DNA from: an uncultured Clostridia bacterium
GTDB taxonomy: Bacteria; Bacillota; Clostridia; Oscillospirales; Oscillospiraceae
NCBI GenBank assembly: GCA_937858235.1
Contig: CALLZZ010000287.1
Location: forward strand, 1 to 52,232
Direction: 5' to 3'
DNA length: 52,232 bases
Below are positions 31,469-39,873 of this stretch, one piece after another (within the stretch, counting starts at the first letter, position 1; each line of letters starts with the position of its first letter). The translations under genes were made by a program, and so were the position numbers. A model generated the notes under the pieces. That model made no database searches, was not told the origin of the DNA, and worked only from the letters and a program-made list of their open reading frames with translations.

Positions 31469-32704
31469 TTACTTAAGACTGACCGACACTTCATAGCTGC
31501 CAACCGCACCAATTTCAGTAAAGCCGTGCAGCGTCACCTTTGCAGGTACTACATGAGTGCCATAATCATTGTCGTCCAGATCGGTGAGATCTGCCTCTAC
31601 AGATATATCGCTGCCAACTAACAAATCCAATATCTCTTCTGTTCCTCGAATACGTACCTCCAAGGGCTTCGTCAGCAAGGTAGCAGTTTTCGTTTTGGGC
31701 ACGTTAGACAGATGGATATTGCTTGTCTTCATTTTAATGGTAGCGAGTTTTGGAAGTTTTACCGTAACGCTGGCTTTCTCTTCTCCGCTTTCACAGGTGA
31801 TCCCCCTTGGCAGTGCTAAGTCAAACATTAGCTTATCCGATGTGATCACCTGAGCCAGATCTATCGTCCCCAAATTCCATTCGTCCATGGCATCTAATGC
31901 GTCCTCTGTTCCGGAAACCGTAATGGTTTTCGGTGAAATCTGGTAGGTGACGTCAGCAGCAGTTGCGCCTCCGCCATCTTCAATGGTAACCGAAAGTGGT
32001 AATTTCTTTACGCGTCGGACAAATAAAGTCACCTTCATTTCGTCATGGGACAGCGTAACATTTTCTTCTTTAACGGTTTTACCGTTTTGGTCTACTAGTG
32101 TAACAGGAAGGGTTCCCGTCCAGTCAGACGTCAGTTCTGTCTGATCCAGAGAAACCACTGCATGGTCAATGCGATCCACAATGGTTTGATCTCCGCTAAC
32201 GTTGATCAACCGATATTCCAGCTCAAATCCGCCCCCTTTGTACCCATCGTTAACCGAGCCAGTAAACTCACCATTAACCGATACAGATTTGGTGCTGGAC
32301 TGTATCACCGAAACATCGATGGTTGTCACGCTTCTGGATTTAATCTTCACGCTGTTGGAAAGGATGGTATTGGGAAAGGAAACTGTATACTCGAGGCTCT
32401 GTTCGCCGGGGCTGGTAATCTGAGAAGCTGCATCAACAGTAACTGTGATATTGTTTCGGTTAAGTTGGGAAATTGTACCACGTTGTCCGCTGAGTTTCAG
32501 CGTTACGGTAGACGCTCCGCCATCCGTAATCATGAGACCTTTTGACTCCAACTCATCCAATCCTTCATAGGTGACCGGAATGTTGTGCACCTTAACATAA
32601 ATATCCGGTTCTACCGTAACATCTACGTAGAACCAGCAAACAATAGCAAAGATCACGGAAATTGCGATATAAAACCCCTTGCTGCCTTTGATTTTATTCC
32701 ACAT
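31469..32704 (-). CDS. cdaR: CdaR, YbbR-domain regulator of diadenylate cyclase
   Basis: CdaR modulates the membrane cyclase CdaA. The 411-residue protein has one N-terminal transmembrane helix (GFYIAISVIFAIVCWFYVD) and then about four external YbbR repeats, each with a pattern such as IPVTYEGLDELESKGLMI, KLSGQRGTISQL and PKTITVSGTEDALDAM. The start overlaps the cdaA end by 11 bases. Usually glmM follows cdaR in Firmicutes; here the next gene is yicC. Confidence 0.93.
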   Translation of the reverse strand: MWNKIKGSKGFYIAISVIFAIVCWFYVDVTVEPDIYVKVHNIPVTYEGLDELESKGLMITDGGASTVTLKLSGQRGTISQLNRNNITVTVDAASQITSPGEQSLEYTVSFPNTILSNSVKIKSRSVTTIDVSVIQSSTKSVSVNGEFTGSVNDGYKGGGFELEYRLINVSGDQTIVDRIDHAVVSLDQTELTSDWTGTLPVTLVDQNGKTVKEENVTLSHDEMKVTLFVRRVKKLPLSVTIEDGGGATAADVTYQISPKTITVSGTEDALDAMDEWNLGTIDLAQVITSDKLMFDLALPRGITCESGEEKASVTVKLPKLATIKMKTSNIHLSNVPKTKTATLLTKPLEVRIRGTEEILDLLVGSDISVEADLTDLDDNDYGTHVVPAKVTLHGFTEIGAVGSYEVSVSLK

Positions 32705-33605
32705 CGTCCGAATCCCCCTTTTTATTGCTGCGGAAGAAGTCGGTCATGTTTTTGAAGCTCCAGTTACCGGGTTTCATCATACCCCACTTTTTCGGCACTT
32801 CTTCCTCAGTCGTCAGGAGTTCGTTTTTTAAAAGGCGTGACAACGTTCCCGGTGCCAGATGTCGTTTCAATACACCGTTGACAGCAACGGAAATGGAACC
32901 GGTTTCCTCGGAGCAAATAACTGCAACCGCATCGGTATGTTCTGTCACACCAATACCAGCACGATGGCGCATTCCCAGTTCACGACTGATATTCGTGTTA
33001 CCGGAAAGCGGGAGCATACAACCCGCACCAGCAACACGCCCATTTCGAACCACTACCGCGCCGTCGTGCATAGGTGCTTTGGGCCAGAAAATATTTTTCA
33101 GTAATTCACTCGAAACCGCGGCGTCTAAAACGGTACCGGAATTCAAGCTTGTGTCAAGGATACTGTTTCGCTCAAAAACCATCAGGGCACCGATCCTATC
33201 CTTGGACATAGCGGTGCATGCCGCTACAGTCTCATCAATGGCAGATTCCAGTTCAGTTCCCGGAGGGGTCATGCTGTGCAAAGATGTGCGTAGCTGACCG
33301 CTGCCCATCTGCTCTAAAAAATGCCTGATCTCCGGCTGAAATACCACAACCAATGCCAAAAATCCCAACTCCACCGTTTTCGAGAGGATATAGGTCAACA
33401 CATGCAGATTCAGAACGTTGGCAATCCATAGCATCCCCAACAACAATCCAATTCCACGCAGTACCTGCCCAGCCCTGGTCTTCTTGGCAAATTGCAGAAT
33501 TTTATAGATAATATAGGAAATGATTGCAACGTCAATCAGATCTGTAATTTTAATTGTCTGAAGGTAATCGGGCGCTTGATGGATCAAGTCCAGGAACGCA
33601 TTCAT
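32694..33605 (-). CDS. cdaA: Diadenylate cyclase CdaA
   Basis: CdaA makes cyclic di-AMP from two ATP. The 303-residue protein has three N-terminal transmembrane segments (for example GIGLLLGMLWIANVLNLHVLTY) followed by the DAC domain. Its catalytic motifs are MHDGAVVV and GMRHRAGIGV, plus FWPKAPMHDG and SEETGSISVAVNG. Length fits CdaA. It has a promoter at 33656-33684 and heads a cdaA-cdaR operon. Confidence 0.96.
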   Translation of the reverse strand: MNAFLDLIHQAPDYLQTIKITDLIDVAIISYIIYKILQFAKKTRAGQVLRGIGLLLGMLWIANVLNLHVLTYILSKTVELGFLALVVVFQPEIRHFLEQMGSGQLRTSLHSMTPPGTELESAIDETVAACTAMSKDRIGALMVFERNSILDTSLNSGTVLDAAVSSELLKNIFWPKAPMHDGAVVVRNGRVAGAGCMLPLSGNTNISRELGMRHRAGIGVTEHTDAVAVICSEETGSISVAVNGVLKRHLAPGTLSRLLKNELLTTEEEVPKKWGMMKPGNWSFKNMTDFFRSNKKGDSDDVE

Positions 33606-33655
33606 GCTCTCACTTCCCTAGAATAAATACACAATTCATAATGAATAATCAATAT

Positions 33656-33684
33656 ATTATACTGCAAACAGCGATCAATGGCAA
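33656..33684 (-). promoter_or_regulatory. SigA-type promoter of cdaA-cdaR
   Basis: TTGCCA (33684-33679) and TATAAT (33661-33656) are spaced by 17 bases. An ATTCAT-ATGAAT palindrome lies just downstream. Confidence 0.75.
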
Positions 33685-33701
33685 GAATCTATGACCGCAT
33701 T

Positions 33702-34823
33702 TTACGCAAAAGAACGGATTACTTCTACCAATCGATCCACCTCTCGCTCAGTGTTGAACGCGGAAGCGCTGATCCGTACCGTTCCCGTGTCCAGTGTGCC
33801 GGCATACTGATGTGCCAGTGGTGCACAGTGCAAGTTGGTGCGTACTGCAATGCCGGCTGCACTTAAACGCTGTCCAATCCTCTCACAATCCATGCCACGG
33901 ATACGGAAGGAAAGAACACCTGTTTGCACGGATGCGTCTTCTGCCAAAAAAAGCTCCATGTTTTTTACTGACTTCAGCTGCATCCCTGCCCGTTGAATCA
34001 AATGTCTTTCATGGCGCAGAATTCGCCCTGTGCCTTTTTCCTTCACAAAACGTAGCCCCTCTAACAGGCCAGCGATCCCTGGGACGTTAGCAGTCCCTGC
34101 TTCCAGCCGATCCGGCAAAAAATCGGGCATATCCTGTTCCACAGAGGCACTTCCGGTTCCACCATACAGTAACGGTTCCGGCATCACATGTGCGCCACAA
34201 AGCAAGATTCCGGTTCCCTGGGGTCCGTATAGCCCCTTGTGACCCGGCATGGCAACAAAAGCTGCCCCCCAGCTTTCTACAGAAACCGGAAGGCATCCGG
34301 CTGCTTGAGAGGCATCTATAATGAACGGGACTTCTTTTTCCCGGCACAGTGCCGCAATTTCCTGGATGGGCAGTAGATACCCAAACACATTGGATACATA
34401 ATTGCAAATGGCCACATCGGCTTGTTTCAGCTGACTACGGAAGGACTCAATCATCTTTTCCGGCTGAAACAGAGGACCCTCTGCAATCAAAACGTTAATA
34501 TCCGGAATCGCCTTTACACATCTAGTTACCGCGTTGTGTTCATAGCAGGACATGACTACAGTCATCCCCGGCTTCACAAGGGTTCGAATAGCGATATTCA
34601 ATGCCATGGTCGCATTTGACGTAAACACAACTTGATCTGGTGCAGAGGTGTCAAAAAAATCAGCAGCGAATTCTCTGCACTGGAACATCAAATTTGCTGC
34701 ACCCATAGCTGCCGCATATCCACCTCGCCCAGGACTGGCAAATTGATACATTGCCTTCATTACTGCACGAGGGACTGTTTTTGGCTTTTGTAATGTGGTA
34801 GCTGCACTATCCAGGTAAATCAT
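33702..34823 (-). CDS. Class V aminotransferase / cysteine desulfurase-like protein (EF2568 group)
   Basis: This 373-residue PLP protein starts IYLDSAATTLQKPKTV, as in the SufS-like TIGR01977 group rather than NifS. It contains FTSNATMALNIAI, the PLP lysine in MPGHKGLYGPQGTGILL, the GTGSASVEQD loop and AGTANVPGIAGL. The C-terminal active-site region is QTGVLSFRIRG and VRTNLHCAPLAHQ (Cys in NLHCAP). In other genomes this group travels with DUF3343 and selenium-dependent molybdenum hydroxylase genes. The DUF3343 gene overlaps its start by four bases here. A role in sulfur or selenium mobilisation is inferred. Confidence 0.85.
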   Translation of the reverse strand: MIYLDSAATTLQKPKTVPRAVMKAMYQFASPGRGGYAAAMGAANLMFQCREFAADFFDTSAPDQVVFTSNATMALNIAIRTLVKPGMTVVMSCYEHNAVTRCVKAIPDINVLIAEGPLFQPEKMIESFRSQLKQADVAICNYVSNVFGYLLPIQEIAALCREKEVPFIIDASQAAGCLPVSVESWGAAFVAMPGHKGLYGPQGTGILLCGAHVMPEPLLYGGTGSASVEQDMPDFLPDRLEAGTANVPGIAGLLEGLRFVKEKGTGRILRHERHLIQRAGMQLKSVKNMELFLAEDASVQTGVLSFRIRGMDCERIGQRLSAAGIAVRTNLHCAPLAHQYAGTLDTGTVRISASAFNTEREVDRLVEVIRSFA

Positions 34824-35074
34824 AACTGAACCTCACGGTAACTTCCGTCACCAGAGGTAATATAAACACTGACCGGAGTTAATCCGGCCCGGTTCAAAGC
34901 TTCCAAGGCACCTGCCAGCCGTTTATGCGCGATCTTAACCGAATAACTGCATCCATTAGCAGAAACACCCGTAGGAGAGCGTAAAATTGTCGCTGGAATA
35001 CCGCTGCGCTCTAGTGTGGCAGCAGTTCTTTGAGCATAGGTTAGGGAACGGCAGACGATCAGATAAAAAATCAT
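34820..35074 (-). CDS. DUF3343 domain protein
   Basis: This is an 84-residue protein of the DUF3343 family (YLIVCRSLTYAQRTAATLERSG, then ILRSPTGVSANGCSYSVKI). The family pattern includes the conserved Cys in NGCSYSV, reminiscent of putative Se/S carriers. The ATG at 35074 has AAAGGAGTG upstream. Its stop overlaps the start of the aminotransferase, so the two are translationally coupled and probably act together. Biochemical function is not established. Confidence 0.85.
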   Translation of the reverse strand: MIFYLIVCRSLTYAQRTAATLERSGIPATILRSPTGVSANGCSYSVKIAHKRLAGALEALNRAGLTPVSVYITSGDGSYREVQL

Positions 35075-35123
35075 CCGAATCACTCCTTTCATCCCACTAT
35101 ATGCACAGGCGAAAGATCGGGTG

Positions 35124-35172
35124 AACTGTCGAAACGCTGTGAATCATGTTCCACAGCGTTTTCGGTACAGTT
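35124..35172. repeat. Long imperfect hairpin between ispF and DUF3343
   Basis: AACGCTGTG (35133-35141) pairs with CACAGCGTT (35152-35160), and flanking AACTGT/ACAGTT lengthen the stem. It lies just after the ispF stop and may act as its terminator, although the T-run is poor. Confidence 0.5.
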
Positions 35173-35176
35173 TATT

Positions 35177-35668
35177 CTATTGCACTTTTTCAATCAAGGT
35201 GATCGCATGCGCTGCCATACCTGCTCCGGAACCGGTAAAGCCCAATGTTTCTTCTGTGGTTGCCTTAATATTTACCTGCTCAACAGGCAGCGCAAGACAG
35301 TTTGAAACCCGTTTGCGCATTTCCGGGATAAATTGCGCCAGCTTAGGTTTTTGCGCCACCACCGTAGCGTCCACATTTACTGGCTGGTACCCAGCGTTTT
35401 TAAGCAACTCTAGTGTTCGCTTTAGCAGAATCAAGCTGGAAATGTCTTTTAAAGTTAAATCGTTATCCGGAAATGCCTTCCCTATGTCACCCAGGCCAGC
35501 TGCACCCAATAGCGCATCCATGATCGCATGCACCAAAACGTCTGCATCCGAATGACCCAGTAATCCGCTTTCCCATGGAATGGGGACACCTCCCAGGATC
35601 AACTTCCTACCTGTAACAAGTCGATGCACATCATAACCCTGTCCAATTCTCAAATTTGTTCCTGCCAC
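35177..35668 (-). CDS. ispF: 2-C-methyl-D-erythritol 2,4-cyclodiphosphate synthase
   Basis: IspF cyclises CDP-ME-2-phosphate in the MEP pathway. The 163-residue protein begins RIGQGYDVHRLVTG, with the metal-binding Asp and His. It has HSDADVLVHAIMDALLGAAG, GDIGKAFPDND and the C-terminal ATTEETLGFTGSGAGM. A GTG start follows GGAGAGG and overlaps the ispD end by 19 bases, so the genes form one operon, although they are not fused. Confidence 0.96.
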   Translation of the reverse strand: MAGTNLRIGQGYDVHRLVTGRKLILGGVPIPWESGLLGHSDADVLVHAIMDALLGAAGLGDIGKAFPDNDLTLKDISSLILLKRTLELLKNAGYQPVNVDATVVAQKPKLAQFIPEMRKRVSNCLALPVEQVNIKATTEETLGFTGSGAGMAAHAITLIEKVQ

Positions 35669-36384
35669 TGTAAAATCGCCTCTCCAATCGCCAAATCAAC
35701 TGGCGTTGTAATCTTAATATTTTCGTATTCTCCTTCTACCAACGTCACCTGTTTCCCCAGACGCTCGGCAGCAGAACAGTCATCGGTTACCTCAATCCCA
35801 TCTTGAATGCAGGAATACAGGGCAGCAGAAATAAAGCCCGCCTGAAAAACCTGAGGGGTTTGAACCGCATATAGGGTACTGCGGTCAACTGTTTCCGTTA
35901 CAACCCCCTGTTCGGCTCGCTTTATGGTATCCTTTACGGGTACAGCTGGAGCAGCAGCACCGGTTTCCACAGCTGCCAATAACACCCGCTCTAGCAATTC
36001 CGGTGAAACGAAAGGGCGCGCGCCATCATGGATCGCTGCCAGCTCTGTATGCTCTGACATGGCATTGAGCCCCAAGCGAACGGATTCGACTCGGGTATTT
36101 CCACCTTGAACCACTGATTTAGCTTTATCAATGAAAAAGGTACGACAAAGCTTGCCCACTGGAACACAGAGGTCAGATCTTGTTACAATTACAATCTCAT
36201 CAATTTTTTCACAACGTTCTAATGCTAGCAAGGTCCTGGCCAGAACCGGAACGCCTCCCAGTTCTGCCAACACTTTATCAATCCCATTCATTCTCTGGGC
36301 AGAGCCGGCCGCAGCAACCACCGCTGTGCAGTAAGGGTGATCGGAACCTGTCCGTTGCTTTAACCGCGAAAAAAATCCTGCCAT
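35650..36384 (-). CDS. ispD: 2-C-methyl-D-erythritol 4-phosphate cytidylyltransferase
   Basis: IspD couples MEP with CTP. The 244-residue protein shows the nucleotidyltransferase loop VVAAAGSAQRMNGIDKVLAELGG, the IVTRSDL strand, VQGGNTRVESVRLGL, IHDGARPFVSPEL and TPQVFQAG. The loop is slightly unusual (GSAQRMNGIDKV rather than GxGxRMGxxxxK), but Arg and Lys remain. The ATG at 36384 follows AGGAGG; a 50-codon in-frame extension upstream is not convincing. Confidence 0.93.
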   Translation of the reverse strand: MAGFFSRLKQRTGSDHPYCTAVVAAAGSAQRMNGIDKVLAELGGVPVLARTLLALERCEKIDEIVIVTRSDLCVPVGKLCRTFFIDKAKSVVQGGNTRVESVRLGLNAMSEHTELAAIHDGARPFVSPELLERVLLAAVETGAAAPAVPVKDTIKRAEQGVVTETVDRSTLYAVQTPQVFQAGFISAALYSCIQDGIEVTDDCSAAERLGKQVTLVEGEYENIKITTPVDLAIGEAILQWQEQI

Positions 36385-36536
36385 TACTTTTCCTCCTAAA
36401 CGGAATCCAGACCAGTTTCTTTCCGGCCTACGCTCATCAGCAGTACCGGTTACATTTTTAATCGTGTCACCACAGTTCTTTCTATTCCAGACCTGTCCAA
36501 GTGATTCCTCTTTTGTAAACGCTGCATTCTGCAATA

Positions 36537-36571
36537 GAAAAGGAGTTCATTGGAATACAATGAACTCCTTT
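36537..36571 (-). terminator. Hairpin downstream of ispH-rpsA
   Basis: A perfect 14-bp stem (36539-36552 with 36558-36571) with a 5-nt loop lies 34 bases past the ispH-rpsA stop. The T-rich run after it on the minus strand is short (TTTTCT). Confidence 0.65.
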
Positions 36572-36604
36572 CAATAAACTACTTAAATACGTTGAGTAAA
36601 CGAC

Positions 36605-38551
36605 TTATTCTTCGTCGTATTCATCATCTTCCATATCGGCTTCCTGCAGGACAGCGCGGCGAGACAGAGAAACTTTCTTGGTTTCCAGATTGATGTCAGT
36701 AATCTTAACATCAACAATCTGTCCTTCTTCCAGTTCGTCTTCCGGCTTTTCTACACGATGATCAGCGATCTGAGAAATATGGATCAGGCCGTCCACACCG
36801 GGAACGACTTCCGCAAATGCGCCGAAGCTCATCAGCTTGACCACTTTCACGCTGGCGATGTCACCAGTTGCATACTGAGAGATGAAGTTTTCCCAGGGAG
36901 AGACAGCGCGATCCTTCATACCCAGAGAGATCTTCTTCTTTTCGGGGTCATACTTGATGACATAAACATCAACCTCATCGCCCACAGAAACGACTTCGGA
37001 GGGATGCTTAATCCGGCTCCAGGACAGCTCGGAGATATGAACCATACCGTCCACGCCGCCGATGTCAACAAATGCACCATAGGAGGTCAGGGACTTGACC
37101 ACGCCTTCATAGTGCTTATCAACTTCGATGTTATCCCAGATTTCCTGGCTCTTTGCTGCACGTTCTTCATTGGTAACGGAGCGGATGGAACCGACCACAC
37201 GGCGGCGTGCTCTATTGACTTCGGTGATGTGCAAACGAACCGTGGTACCGACCAGCTGAGTCATAGGCTCATTGCGGCGCAGACCGGTCTGAGAAGCAGG
37301 AACAAAGATACGGATGCCCTTCAGGTTGACTACAACGCCGCCCTTATTTTCTTCCTTGACAACGCCTTCCACGATGGTCTTGTTGTCCTTAGCTTCCTCA
37401 ATGACCTCCCAATGCTTAACGCTGTCCAAACGCTTCTTGGACAGGGTAACAATACCGTCCTGATCGTTGACGCGCATGACATAGGTCTCGATCTCATCGC
37501 CCACTTTAACAACGTCTTCCAGCTTTACAGAAGGATCGTCAGAGTATTCTTCCTGCTTGATATAGCCGGCATGTTTGGTACCCAGATCGACCTGGATCTC
37601 AGTAGATGTAACATTTACAACGACACCGACAACCTTATCTCCTGTATTTAAAGTTTTAATCGACTTCTCCAGCATTTCAGCAAAAGATTCCTCGATCTCA
37701 AATCTTTCTTCACTCATTTTGTTTTTAACCTCCTTTATTATCCACCCAGGTGTGGATGCACCCGCGGTGATTCCGACAGAAGCTACGTCAGCAAACATTT
37801 GCATGCTCAGTTCATCCGCACTTTCAATCCAAATCACGCGGTCACAGTTTTCCTGGCACAGTTCTGCCAGGTGCCTGGTATTGGAGCTCTGATGATCTCC
37901 AATGACGATCATTACATCGCACTGTTCGGCCAAAGATAGTGCTTCTCTTTGCCTATTATACGTAGCATTACATATTGTATCAAATATTTCTGCGTTTGTA
38001 CACTCCCTTTTTGCTTTTTTTATAGTGCATTCCCATATTTCTTTTGTGGATGTTGTCTGGGAAACAAAGGTAAGCGGTGCATTTTTACGATCTGGTTCAG
38101 CCTCCAGCCAGCGCTCGAGTTCCTCTGCCGACTCCACGATAAGCGCATTTTGGCACCACCCTGCCGTAGCCACTACTTCCGGATGCGTGCGGGTGCCAAC
38201 GATTACTGGCAGTCTGCCATGCGCCTCGGCCTCCGCTGCCAGATGATGAATTCGTTCCACATTTGGACAAGTAGCATCTAAAATTTGTATGTTATTCTTC
38301 CGCAACTGCCCATAAATCCTCTTAGACTCTCCGTGAGAACGGATAATCGCCGTACCACCCGCACCAATCTCCTCTGGGGTAGAGACACAGTTCATTCCCC
38401 TTTCTTTTAGTGCATTTACTACATATTCGTTATGGATGATGGGACCCAACATATTGCAGGATGGATACTGATCTGCTGCCTGTTCCGCCAATTCCACCGC
38501 ACGTTTCACACCATAACAAAAACCAGCCGTCTGCGCTACGGTAATCTTCAC
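36605..38551 (-). CDS. ispH: Bifunctional IspH / ribosomal protein S1 fusion
   Basis: The 648-residue protein fuses IspH, the last MEP-pathway enzyme, to S1 repeats. Residues 1-280 have the Fe-S ligands in AGFCYGVKRAVELA, IDATCPNVERIHH-like residues (ILDATCPNVERIHH) and FDTICNATYNRQ, plus GDHQSSNTRHLAELC. Residues ~300-640 hold four S1 domains (for example GVVVNVTSTEIQVDLGTKHA, YEGVVKSLTSYGAFVDIGG, MSFGAFAEVVPGVDGLIHIS) and an acidic tail. This architecture is known from many Clostridia. The GTG start overlaps the plsC stop as GTGA. Confidence 0.95.
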   Translation of the reverse strand: MKITVAQTAGFCYGVKRAVELAEQAADQYPSCNMLGPIIHNEYVVNALKERGMNCVSTPEEIGAGGTAIIRSHGESKRIYGQLRKNNIQILDATCPNVERIHHLAAEAEAHGRLPVIVGTRTHPEVVATAGWCQNALIVESAEELERWLEAEPDRKNAPLTFVSQTTSTKEIWECTIKKAKRECTNAEIFDTICNATYNRQREALSLAEQCDVMIVIGDHQSSNTRHLAELCQENCDRVIWIESADELSMQMFADVASVGITAGASTPGWIIKEVKNKMSEERFEIEESFAEMLEKSIKTLNTGDKVVGVVVNVTSTEIQVDLGTKHAGYIKQEEYSDDPSVKLEDVVKVGDEIETYVMRVNDQDGIVTLSKKRLDSVKHWEVIEEAKDNKTIVEGVVKEENKGGVVVNLKGIRIFVPASQTGLRRNEPMTQLVGTTVRLHITEVNRARRRVVGSIRSVTNEERAAKSQEIWDNIEVDKHYEGVVKSLTSYGAFVDIGGVDGMVHISELSWSRIKHPSEVVSVGDEVDVYVIKYDPEKKKISLGMKDRAVSPWENFISQYATGDIASVKVVKLMSFGAFAEVVPGVDGLIHISQIADHRVEKPEDELEEGQIVDVKITDINLETKKVSLSRRAVLQEADMEDDEYDEE

Positions 38552-39180
38552 TTAACCTGCTCCTTTAGCGCATAAATACGCTGAATCAATTCTTCTGCCC
38601 GTTCCTTATACTCCTTTGGAGACGCTTTCTTGCCCTCAATTTCTACCATATATGGCTCACCGAACACAACAGCAGTCCGTTGAAACAGGTGCTTCCTCTT
38701 TTCGCAATAACAAGGAAGGATGGGAGTTCCGGTCCGCAGTGCCAGCATGATGGCTCCGGTTTTGCCAGTACTGTCCTCCCCTTCTTTGACACGTGTTCCC
38801 TCCGGGAACAACAGCAGCTTTCGTCCAGCCTTTAAATGCCGGAGCGCAGTCTTGATCGCCCCCACATCGCTGTTGCCTCGCTTGACGCCGAAAATCCCCC
38901 AGCGCCGCATGAACCGCCCGAGAATAGGCGCATCTAACAATTCTTGCTTTGCCATAACACGGAGAGAACTCTGTTTCGGTAAGGCAAAGCAGACCGTTAG
39001 GGGATCCAGATCTGAAAAATGGTTGGGGCATATTAACACAGCACTGTTTGGGATGTTTTCCAAATTAACTTGCCGGAACGGAAAGAATAATCGAAACAGC
39101 GGGCGAAAAAACGCACAGGCACGTCCATAGTTGCGATCAACACGTTCTTCTGGTATCTGCTTTTTCTTCTTATCTGTCAT
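38548..39180 (-). CDS. plsC: 1-acyl-sn-glycerol-3-phosphate acyltransferase
   Basis: This 210-residue PlsC-family protein acylates lysophosphatidic acid in phospholipid synthesis. The catalytic HX4D motif is CPNHFSDLDP and the phosphate-binding motif is LFPEGTRVKEG, with a hydrophobic N-terminal segment FFRPLFRLFFPF for membrane contact. The start at 39180 follows GAGGGGG by nine bases and lies four bases after cmk. Order cmk-plsC-ispH is common in Clostridia. Confidence 0.93.
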   Translation of the reverse strand: MTDKKKKQIPEERVDRNYGRACAFFRPLFRLFFPFRQVNLENIPNSAVLICPNHFSDLDPLTVCFALPKQSSLRVMAKQELLDAPILGRFMRRWGIFGVKRGNSDVGAIKTALRHLKAGRKLLLFPEGTRVKEGEDSTGKTGAIMLALRTGTPILPCYCEKRKHLFQRTAVVFGEPYMVEIEGKKASPKEYKERAEELIQRIYALKEQVK

Positions 39181-39184
39181 CGCT

Positions 39185-39856
39185 TTAAACCCCCTCACGG
39201 ATGGTTTTCAGAAGCAGCTGATAGCTTTCTTCTAAATCAAGTTCTGTTGTATCCACTAAAACTGCGTCTTCTGCCTGTCTCAGCGGTGCGATTTCTCGGT
39301 GTGTATCGTTATAGTCCCGCTGTAAAACGTCCTCCAGCACCTTTGCCTCGGTAATATCCGAACCCTTCTCTCTCAGCTCCAGCCATCGCCGGTTTGCTCT
39401 GGCCTCAGGCGCTGCCGTGAGGTATATCTTAACGGTAGCATTCGGAAGAACAACTGTTCCAATATCTCGACCATCCATAATCACATTATGAGTGGCAGCC
39501 AGATTACGTTGGAGCTCCAACAAAAACGTCCGCACTTCCGGAATTGCGGAAACAACAGAGGTATAAAGAGAAACCTCATTCTCCCGGATGGCATCTGTCA
39601 CATCCTCCCCGTTGAGAATCATATGTTGAACACCATCGTTTTGGTACTCCATGCCAATGTTGATCTCCGGTAGCAGCGCAACAATCTGCGGTGCATCCTC
39701 TTTTGCCACGCCTACCCGGTAGGCGTAAAGGCTGACACTGCGGTAGATCGCTCCAGTGTCCACATAGAGGAACCCCAGTTCTGCTGCTGCCCTGCGAGCC
39801 ATGGTACTTTTGCCCGCGCCGCTGGGACCATCAATTGCAATGCTGGTAAATCTCAT
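39185..39856 (-). CDS. cmk: Cytidylate kinase
   Basis: Cmk phosphorylates CMP and dCMP. The 223-residue protein has the P-loop AIDGPSGAGKSTMARRAA, VDTGAIYRSVSLYA, MDGRDIGTVVLPNATVKIYL and a NMP/lid segment ASPEARANRR-like (TAAPEARANRRWLE), ending RDYNDTHREIAPLRQAEDA. GAGGCAAAG precedes the ATG. It lies 17 bases after the BaiN-like gene and is in the same operon. Confidence 0.96.
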   Translation of the reverse strand: MRFTSIAIDGPSGAGKSTMARRAAAELGFLYVDTGAIYRSVSLYAYRVGVAKEDAPQIVALLPEINIGMEYQNDGVQHMILNGEDVTDAIRENEVSLYTSVVSAIPEVRTFLLELQRNLAATHNVIMDGRDIGTVVLPNATVKIYLTAAPEARANRRWLELREKGSDITEAKVLEDVLQRDYNDTHREIAPLRQAEDAVLVDTTELDLEESYQLLLKTIREGV

Positions 39857-39873
39857 AGTAACTTTGCCTCATT

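Noticed and set aside
36385..36534. A 50-codon in-frame N-terminal extension of IspD
   Set aside because: It has no family similarity, and a strong AGGAGG lies right before the inner ATG.
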